DNA from: a bacterium | GTDB taxonomy: Bacteria; B130-G9 | Length of the DNA stretch: 18,282 nt | NCBI GenBank assembly: GCA_021160245.1 | Contig: JAGHCW010000234.1 | Coordinates: 1 to 18,282, forward strand | Direction: 5' to 3' | Shown here: in pieces, positions 13,539 through 18,282 of the stretch | Position numbering within the stretch: position 1 is the first letter of the stretch | Layout: each line of letters begins with the position of its first letter | Position numbers and translations under genes: made by a program | Notes under the pieces: model-generated | What the model saw: only the letters and a program-made list of their open reading frames with translations | What the model was told of the DNA's origin: nothing | Database searches by the model: none

Positions 13539-14813
13539 TCAACTTTCTGCTTTTGATGGTTTGGCGTCCAGATTACAGCCGTAACCGAGTTCACTGACTG
13601 TCTTGCAGAGCGACTCGGCGTCGAGGTCCTTGCCGTCTAAGAGCGCTTTTCCAGCCTTGAGATCAACGTTGACCATTTCAACGCCCGGGCTGCCGGTCAA
13701 AGCGCGAGTAACGGCCTCCGCGCAATGGCTGCACGTCATTCCCGTGATATTGAGCGATAGCATTCTATCCTCCTTCTCCTTAGGAATTGCCGCATGGTGA
13801 GCGTGTTTGTGGGCATAATTCGACCAACCCAGAATGGCAAGCAGGGCTATCGCGCTCGCCACCTTGATGTATGGCGGTAGCATCCAGGGCATGTATGGCT
13901 CCGCGGTTCCGGCCGTCGTGGTGTAGATAAGATCGAGAAGCGAGCCAAAGAGCAGAGCACATCCGCCTGTTGTCAAAAGGTAAATAATTGCCACCTTCTT
14001 GCCCATGACTTTCCAGATCGTGGCGATAGTCGCGATGTTTGTGGCTGGTCCGGTCATCAGAAAGACGAAAGCCGCGCCAGGCGAAACACCAATCGCGATT
14101 AGAGCGCCAGCAAGGGGCACAGATGCGGTCGCGCAGACATAGATCGGTATCCCGATCGCCATGAGTAAGAGCTTCGCTAGAAAGCCGTGTCCGAGCGAAT
14201 TGGCAAAAAAATCTTGAGGCACAAGCGTGGAGATTAGCGCTGCTGCAAGAAGGCCAAAGAAGAGCGGCTTTGCGATGTCGCCTGCAAGCGTCACGAAGCC
14301 GTATTTGAACACCTGTGCGAGCCTATGACCTTTGGGGTGGACCATGCAGGCGCCGGTCGCGCACGTGCAATCTGGCCCCTTCGGCGCCTCTTCACCATCC
14401 TCCTCACCAACCGCGACGAGCGACCCGCCCAAGAGCCCTGTCAATAGTGCCGCAAATGGCCTGAATATGGCGAAGACGGGGCCAAGAAGGCTGAGTGTTA
14501 CAAATATCGAGTCTATTCCCGTCTGCGGCGTCGAAAGCAGAAAGGCTGTTGTCGCGCCCTTGCTCGCCCCTTGCTTTCTAAGCGACGCGGAAACAGGAAT
14601 GACGCCGCAGGAGCACAATGGCAAGGGAACCCCAAACAGCGAGGCTTTGACGACTGGCAGGAATCCCTTGCCTCCCAGATGACGACGGACAACATCCGGT
14701 GAGATGTAAACTGATAACACGCCTGCGACCAGGAAGCCGAATAGCAAGTATGGGGACATCGCGCCAAGCACGTCCCAGAACTCCGCAAGTATGCTCATGA
14801 CAACGTCATACAT
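13539..14813 (-). CDS. SO_0444-type metal permease with C-terminal heavy-metal-associated (HMA) domain
   Basis: I start at the ATG inside ATGTATGA, eight bases overlapping the upstream stop and preceded by GGGGAGGG; an ATG ten codons earlier has no ribosome-binding site. The 424-aa protein is a two-bundle permease of the ArsP/DUF318 superfamily with repeated conserved cores: GVPLPLCSCGVIPVSASL (61-78) with STPQTG (94-99), and ATASVPLAGALI (228-239) with TGPATNIATI (254-263). A cytosolic-type loop at 137-163 is rich in Cys and His (DCTCATGACMVHPKGH). Residues 335-340 are HKHAHH. Residues 351-413 form an HMA domain with MTCSHC (Cys361, Cys364). The closest family name I know is the SO_0444 Cu/Zn efflux transporter, while ArsP relatives export organoarsenicals. 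With arsC downstream, the substrate could be either. Confidence 0.88.
   Translation of the reverse strand: MYDVVMSILAEFWDVLGAMSPYLLFGFLVAGVLSVYISPDVVRRHLGGKGFLPVVKASLFGVPLPLCSCGVIPVSASLRKQGASKGATTAFLLSTPQTGIDSIFVTLSLLGPVFAIFRPFAALLTGLLGGSLVAVGEEDGEEAPKGPDCTCATGACMVHPKGHRLAQVFKYGFVTLAGDIAKPLFFGLLAAALISTLVPQDFFANSLGHGFLAKLLLMAIGIPIYVCATASVPLAGALIAIGVSPGAAFVFLMTGPATNIATIATIWKVMGKKVAIIYLLTTGGCALLFGSLLDLIYTTTAGTAEPYMPWMLPPYIKVASAIALLAILGWSNYAHKHAHHAAIPKEKEDRMLSLNITGMTCSHCAEAVTRALTGSPGVEMVNVDLKAGKALLDGKDLDAESLCKTVSELGYGCNLDAKPSKAES
13761..13782 (-). promoter_or_regulatory. Internal ribosome-binding site and start ahead of the HMA domain
   Basis: Within the permease gene, AAGGAGAAGGAGG stands five bases before the in-frame ATG of Met351, the first residue of the HMA domain. 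Translation from it would give a 74-aa CopZ-like metal chaperone (13539-13763). The codons read KEKEDRM, so the purine-rich run could also be chance within a charged linker. Confidence 0.4.
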
Positions 14814-15630
14814 CGGCGGAAGCCCTCCCCTGTCCGAATTCATTCAGAAAGCACTCGAGGTCCGCGTCCCGCCGAATCCCAAGCCTCGTCAAGGCAAAGT
14901 CATATCGCACAGGATCAAAAGGGGCAAAGCGTTTGAACGCATTCGTGATCTCTAAAGCACACTGCATGTCCGCATTCCTCCTGTTCGTGAAGCCCAATGC
15001 AAGTCCTATTCTATGTATATGAGTATCCAACGGCACAATCAGCTTCGATTTCGGCACATCACCCCAGCCCCCCGGATCCACCTCGTCTTTTCTAACCATC
15101 CACCGCAAAAAGAGATTAAGCCGCTTGCAGGCGCTACCCAGCTTCGGTGAGGGCACGAGACTGTTGCGCCGGCCTCCGGCTTTCTGACCAGACATAAGCG
15201 CCTCAGCAAACGTCGCAAGCGCTGGAAGCACGGTCTCATGCTCATCCATCAGCCCGGCCACAAAGCAATGATACAAAGAGCCATAATGTTCTATAAGCCG
15301 CTTAGCGCCGATGAGCATCTCCGCAACATCGTCTCCGGTCGTGAACCTATGCTTGAAATGCGAGAACAAGGACCGCAAATCATCCTCTGATGATTGCAGC
15401 AGGAATTCACGAGGCGCCGGTCCGAATCGCTCGAGAACATAAGAGACGCTTTTGAGTATCTGCGCAACTCTCCCATACGCAAGCGCGCTCGCGATCAGGC
15501 CCACTATCTCACGATCGCAAGGGTCCTCGTAACCATAGAGGAACTCAACCGGGTCAGGATGAACAAATTCGCGCCTGTTGTATCTCTCGTATAGCCGCTC
15601 GAGCGTCTGTCCATCTACGCCGCGCCTCAT
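14806..15630 (-). CDS. TIGR02757/DUF2400 family protein
   Basis: This 274-aa soluble protein carries the family features I know: [11 protein letters not shown] (24-34), [16 protein letters not shown] (39-54), [17 protein letters not shown] (173-189), and [18 protein letters not shown] (197-214) with [16 protein letters not shown] and [11 protein letters not shown] (242-252). No biochemical role is established that I know of. The [10 protein letters not shown] segment with its following helices resembles the VDTHxxRV segment of HhH-GPD DNA glycosylases such as endonuclease III, where that Asp is catalytic; Asp202 would be the equivalent. No Fe-S cluster cysteines follow. The start overlaps the rubredoxin stop (ATGA) and the end overlaps the permease start by eight bases, so it is firmly inside the operon. 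A repair role for oxidised or nitrosated DNA would fit its neighbours, but that is inference. Confidence 0.88.
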   Translation of the reverse strand: MRRGVDGQTLERLYERYNRREFVHPDPVEFLYGYEDPCDREIVGLIASALAYGRVAQILKSVSYVLERFGPAPREFLLQSSEDDLRSLFSHFKHRFTTGDDVAEMLIGAKRLIEHYGSLYHCFVAGLMDEHETVLPALATFAEALMSGQKAGGRRNSLVPSPKLGSACKRLNLFLRWMVRKDEVDPGGWGDVPKSKLIVPLDTHIHRIGLALGFTNRRNADMQCALEITNAFKRFAPFDPVRYDFALTRLGIRRDADLECFLNEFGQGRASADV

Positions 15631-15788
15631 TCATCCAGTTTGAAGGCTTCCTTGCCGACACCGCAGACAGGGCAGGTCCAGTTCGGCGGAATGTCCTCAA
15701 AGGCTGTTCCTGGCTTGATTCTATTGTCGGGGTCGCCCTTCTCAGGGTCATAAAGATAGCCACAGACCGTGCAGACATATCTCTTCAT
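15627..15788 (-). CDS. Rubredoxin
   Basis: This 53-aa protein is a complete rubredoxin: [17 protein letters not shown] with Cys6 and Cys9, then [17 protein letters not shown] with Cys39 and Cys42, giving the iron-tetracysteine site, plus the conserved Tyr, Trp37 and Gly residues. It carries single electrons in the cytoplasm. AAAAAGGAGCG provides a strong ribosome-binding site eight bases before the ATG. The start overlaps the flavin reductase stop as ATGA, and its own stop overlaps the DUF2400 start as ATGA. Together with the upstream flavin reductase it reproduces the two halves of high-molecular-weight rubredoxin (Hrb), which in Moorella delivers electrons from NADH to the flavodiiron protein FprA. 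It could also serve the rubrerythrin-like protein encoded upstream. Confidence 0.97.
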   Translation of the reverse strand: MKRYVCTVCGYLYDPEKGDPDNRIKPGTAFEDIPPNWTCPVCGVGKEAFKLDE

Positions 15789-16348
15789 CGGTTCGCTCCT
15801 TTTTCTGGTTCTATTTTTTCCTGTTTTGATTCACTCTCGATATAACTCGGCGCATTCTTCGGCGTCTTGCCTTTCAGGTGTTTGTGATAATAATCGTAGG
15901 TAAGTGCGCTCCCCGTCGCAAGGACCTCGCCGGACAAGAGATCGCCGACGAATATCGTATGCGTGCCCACGCTCATAGCATCAACGACCTTCGCCTCAAG
16001 CACCGAAAGCACGTGCTCCGTTACGAGCGGGGCACCGGTTGTCCCAGCTTTGTATCCGACGTTTTCAAACTTGTTCGCGTCGCGGCCTGATCGAAATCCA
16101 AACGTGCCGATAAGCGTCATCGGGGCCGTCTCATCCAGCACGGAAACGCCAAAGACGCCGCTCTCTGAGATAAAGTCGTGCGTCAGGTTCTCTTTGTTTA
16201 TACATACGCTTATTCTTGGTGGACTGGCCGTTACTTGAAACACAGTGTTGACTATTTGCCCATTTAGCCTGTCACCAGAGTACGAACTAGCTATGTAGAG
16301 ACCGTAGCTTATGCTGAATAACGACCGCGGATCGAACTCGCTCTTCAT
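15785..16348 (-). CDS. FMN-dependent flavin reductase domain protein (Hrb N-terminal half)
   Basis: The ATG giving [10 protein letters not shown] is chosen because AAGGAGAGG lies eight bases upstream and the open frame before it belongs to fprA. The 187-aa product is a flavin-reductase-like split-barrel: [16 protein letters not shown] (10-25), [20 protein letters not shown] (29-48), [11 protein letters not shown] (66-76), [15 protein letters not shown] (80-94). It ends with [20 protein letters not shown] (151-170), the linker typical of Hrb proteins before their rubredoxin domain, then a charged tail. The rubredoxin is instead encoded by the next, ATGA-overlapping gene. Expected role: NAD(P)H-linked reduction of FMN and electron transfer to rubredoxin and then FprA. 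It begins one base after the fprA stop codon, so the genes are tightly coupled. Confidence 0.92.
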   Translation of the reverse strand: MKSEFDPRSLFSISYGLYIASSYSGDRLNGQIVNTVFQVTASPPRISVCINKENLTHDFISESGVFGVSVLDETAPMTLIGTFGFRSGRDANKFENVGYKAGTTGAPLVTEHVLSVLEAKVVDAMSVGTHTIFVGDLLSGEVLATGSALTYDYYHKHLKGKTPKNAPSYIESESKQEKIEPEKGANR

Positions 16349-16349
16349 C

Positions 16350-17552
16350 TTAGAGCCTCTCCTTAAGCCGTTCAGCCACCGCCTTCCCGAGAGCGCGGCA
16401 TTTCTCGAGCGCATCCGCATTCGGCACATAACTAGCCTTGATGCCATCGCTTATGAGCCTCACATTCATGGACTTCAGAAGCTCGTTCAGATGGCCGACC
16501 GCCTCGCCGCTCCATCCGAATGAGCCAAACGCAGCGCCGATGAGGTTCTTTGGCTTTAGGCCCTTCAGGTACGTCATGGTTTCCGCAATCGACGGAAAGA
16601 TGCCGTTGTTGATGGTCGGTGAACCCAGGATAAGGGCTCCGGCGTGCATCACAGCTGTCGCGACGTCGCTGCGATGGGTCGATCCAAGCGGCATGGTGCT
16701 GACGCTAGCGCCGCCCTCCGCCAGGCCGTCGCAGATTGCCCTCGCCATGATGTCCGTGCTATTCCACATCGTGTCATAGACGATAACTGCGCGCATTGAG
16801 GGCTGCTGCTCCGCCCAATTGGAATACCAATTGAGAATATCGGAGAAGCTCTTCCGCCAGATAGGGCCGTGGGTAGGCGCCACAATCTTGAAACTCAAGC
16901 CGAGCGTCGGGAGACTCTTCAGAAGCTTCGTAATAAGCGGCGAGAATGGCAGAAGGATGTTTGCATAATACTTGGCCGCCTCCTCTGCGATAACGTCGTA
17001 TGGCAGTTCATCGTCGAACCGCTCGGTCGAGGCGAGGTGCATCCCGAAGGCGTCTTGTGAGAAGAGAATCTCGTCCTCCGCAAGATACGTAACCATGCTC
17101 TCTGGCCAGTGCAGCATCGGCGTGTGGATGAACGATAGATTCATGTTGCCGAGGCTAAGACTCTCGCCATTCTTGACGGGCGTTACGTCAATATCGAGAT
17201 CGAAGAGATTCGACAGAACTTTTACGCCCATCACCGAAGCAAAAACCTTCGTGGGCTTCGCAACTTGAATGGTACGAGGCAGCGCCCCGGTGTGGTCAAA
17301 CTCGGCGTGATTCGAGATAATATAGTCGATCTTCTCCGGCTCGATGACCGAGGCGATGCGAGAAAGCATCTCGTCCGCGAACGGCCCCTTCACAGTATCG
17401 ATCAATGTGATCTTGTCAGCCATCACAAGATACGCGTTATACGTGGTTCCGCGCCTCGTCTGGTATCCATGAAAATTGCGCATGCCCCAGTCGATGGCGC
17501 CCACCCAATAGACGTTATCGGTAACTTTGGTCGCCTTGAACGGTCCTTTCAA
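16350..17552 (-). CDS. fprA: A-type flavodiiron protein (O2/NO reductase)
   Basis: This 400-aa cytosolic enzyme has a metallo-beta-lactamase-like diiron domain (about 1-245) and a flavodoxin-like FMN domain (about 253-398). The diiron ligands are all present: His82, Glu84, Asp86 and His87 in NHAEFDHTGALP, His148 in MLHWPESM, Asp167 in FSQDAFG and His228 in APTHGP. The FMN phosphate loop is VYDTMWNSTDIMA (258-270). Such proteins reduce O2 to water and/or NO to N2O in anaerobes; preference cannot be read from sequence. The start is TTG, supported by GAAGGAGAG just upstream. It is the first gene of the seven-gene minus-strand operon, and its likely electron donors are the next two gene products. 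The upstream gap holds a REP doublet and no promoter I can defend. Confidence 0.96.
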   Translation of the reverse strand: MKGPFKATKVTDNVYWVGAIDWGMRNFHGYQTRRGTTYNAYLVMADKITLIDTVKGPFADEMLSRIASVIEPEKIDYIISNHAEFDHTGALPRTIQVAKPTKVFASVMGVKVLSNLFDLDIDVTPVKNGESLSLGNMNLSFIHTPMLHWPESMVTYLAEDEILFSQDAFGMHLASTERFDDELPYDVIAEEAAKYYANILLPFSPLITKLLKSLPTLGLSFKIVAPTHGPIWRKSFSDILNWYSNWAEQQPSMRAVIVYDTMWNSTDIMARAICDGLAEGGASVSTMPLGSTHRSDVATAVMHAGALILGSPTINNGIFPSIAETMTYLKGLKPKNLIGAAFGSFGWSGEAVGHLNELLKSMNVRLISDGIKASYVPNADALEKCRALGKAVAERLKERL

Positions 17553-17598
17553 TTTGCTCTCCTTCGATGATTATCGCGTTACATCCTCTCGTAAAGGC

Positions 17599-17662
17599 TG
17601 TGTAGGGGCGGGGCTTGTCTCCGCCCATCTATAATTCGGGCAGACACAAGGCCTGTCCCTAG
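17599..17662. repeat. REP doublet (REPIN-like), copy 2
   Basis: The first 37 bases, from TGTGTAGGGGCGGGGCTTGT through TCTCCGCCCATCTATA, are essentially identical to 9962-9998, and the right arm GGGCAGACACAAGGCCTG differs from copy 1 at one position. Read on the minus strand the right arm is CTAGGGACAGGCCTTGTGTC then TGCCC, giving an inverted pair of GTAG/CTAG-headed hairpins. It fills the gap between the rubrerythrin-like gene and fprA. Confidence 0.65.
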
Positions 17663-17697
17663 GGACCTTACCGCCCTGCTGCAGCCGTCCCCCCGAA

Positions 17698-18213
17698 TTA
17701 GAACGGCGCAAAGCCCGCCTTCTCCCAATAGAACTCCTTTAGCGAGTCATACTGCTTCAATAGCGCCCTATAATGACCTGCTTCCCACGCCTCGAGCTCC
17801 TTGAAGAATCCCTTCACAAAATCGTCCGAGCTCTTCTCGGAATGTTCTCTGTAGAATCTCATGGCGAGAAGCTCGAGCTTCACCCCTATGGACAGCGCCG
17901 TCATCTCATAATGGGCATCCGAAAGCCGTTCGAGCAGCTGTTCGGAGAATATGGGGTGCGCCCCGGAGAAGTCCGCCTTGGGGCCCAGCTTCAACTTCTT
18001 ATCGAACTCGCCTCGCTCCAACAACGAGAGATATTGTTTCTTGAGATACTTCAGATGTATCTCCTCCTCCGCAGCCAGCGTCTCAAAAACCTGCTTGCCC
18101 TTTGGGTCCGCCGTGCTGTTGGCTGCCATCAGGTAAAAGTACTTGCCGTCGTTCTCCGTCCTGATCGCCTCAGCAATCCCCCTCGCGACCTTGTCCCTTG
18201 CCTCATTATTCAT
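17698..18213 (-). CDS. Rubrerythrin-like ferritin-fold diiron protein
   Basis: I start at the ATG nine bases after AAAAAGGAG, giving MNNEARDKV; earlier in-frame starts overlap that ribosome-binding site. The 171-aa protein is all helical, with two repeated carboxylate/His helix pairs: Glu20 (AIRTEND) and EEIH (50-53), then Glu114 (VKLELLAMRF) and EAGH (144-147). These fit the ferritin-like diiron site of rubrerythrin-type proteins, which reduce hydrogen peroxide in anaerobes. There is no C-terminal rubredoxin domain; the chain ends in YWEKAGFAPF. The separately encoded rubredoxin in the operon downstream could be its electron donor, which is an inference. Sulerythrin-like or COG1633-type ferritin-like proteins are the alternatives. 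It lies 145 bp upstream of fprA on the same strand and may or may not share a transcript with it. Confidence 0.88.
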   Translation of the reverse strand: MNNEARDKVARGIAEAIRTENDGKYFYLMAANSTADPKGKQVFETLAAEEEIHLKYLKKQYLSLLERGEFDKKLKLGPKADFSGAHPIFSEQLLERLSDAHYEMTALSIGVKLELLAMRFYREHSEKSSDDFVKGFFKELEAWEAGHYRALLKQYDSLKEFYWEKAGFAPF

Positions 18214-18282
18214 AGTCATCTCCTTTTTCAAGCAGCCCCAAACGTGGCAAGAACCGGCTACGCCTGGCCATCTGTCGTCGAA

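Noticed and set aside
16349-16447. 33-residue N-terminal extension of the flavin reductase
   Set aside because: It lies in the fprA coding region in another frame, and the internal ATG has AAGGAGAGG at proper spacing.
18206-18282. Possible 3' end of an upstream gene ending EKGDDYE and overlapping the rubrerythrin-like start
   Set aside because: Only about 24 codons are visible, with no recognisable motif. The overlap resembles others in this region but cannot be supported.
1-18282. CRISPR array, tRNA, rRNA, complete insertion sequence, toxin-antitoxin or phage defence genes
   Set aside because: I looked for regular direct repeats with spacers, cloverleaf sequences, transposase motifs and typical small gene pairs and found none; the repeats present are irregular palindromic intergenic elements.

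Overview
The window looks like a chromosomal piece of an uncultured-type, diderm (outer-membrane) bacterium with an anaerobic or microaerobic lifestyle. The outer membrane is inferred from KdsC (Kdo-8-phosphate phosphatase), a LapB/YciM-type LPS assembly protein, a SurA-like foldase and several lipoproteins. The lifestyle is inferred from a flavodiiron protein, a split high-molecular-weight rubredoxin and a rubrerythrin-like protein. GC is moderate and genes are tightly packed, with frequent start/stop overlaps, several TTG/GTG starts backed by good Shine-Dalgarno sequences, and gaps filled with short dispersed repeats. I cannot name the phylum from sequence alone. The repeat style resembles what I remember from Planctomycetes-like and other poorly cultured diderm lineages, which is only an impression.

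Layout. 1-2010 (minus): the 5' part of a secreted M14 zinc carboxypeptidase-like protein, preceded by an MscS-type channel with a C-terminal cyclic-nucleotide-binding domain. 2011-2498: gene-free, with a CACGAA/TTCGTG-rich palindromic repeat and the leader of the next gene. 2499-9912 (plus): an envelope-biogenesis run of PpiC/SurA-like lipoprotein, Maf, Rpe, a repeat plus a good sigma70-type promoter, KdsC, LapB, a CsgG/TolB-like lipoprotein and a large exported TPR protein. 9913-10135: a composite repeat containing a REP doublet. 10136-11822 (plus): a membrane-anchored hypothetical protein and a Gfo/Idh/MocA oxidoreductase. 11823-12354: a repeat-filled convergent gap with a possible 43-aa minus-strand ORF and a terminator. 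12355-17552 (minus): seven overlapping or nearly abutting genes, transcribed fprA, flavin reductase, rubredoxin, DUF2400 protein, SO_0444-type permease with HMA domain, NapH-like Fe-S membrane protein, arsC. 17553-17697: a second REP doublet. 17698-18213 (minus): a rubrerythrin-like ferritin-fold protein.

How the genes may work together. The plus-strand block joins precursor metabolism (Rpe interconverts ribulose-5-P, the precursor of the Kdo branch, and xylulose-5-P), Kdo synthesis (KdsC), LPS quality control (LapB), outer-membrane protein folding (SurA-like) and two uncharacterised envelope proteins. The minus-strand block joins an oxygen/NO-reducing electron chain (flavin reductase to rubredoxin to flavodiiron protein) with metal/metalloid handling (arsenate reductase, metal permease with a copper-chaperone-like domain, polyferredoxin) and an uncharacterised DUF2400 protein with a DNA-glycosylase-like sequence signature. 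That combined, translationally coupled detoxification operon, with an internal ribosome-binding site that could release a free copper-chaperone domain, is the most interesting part of the window.
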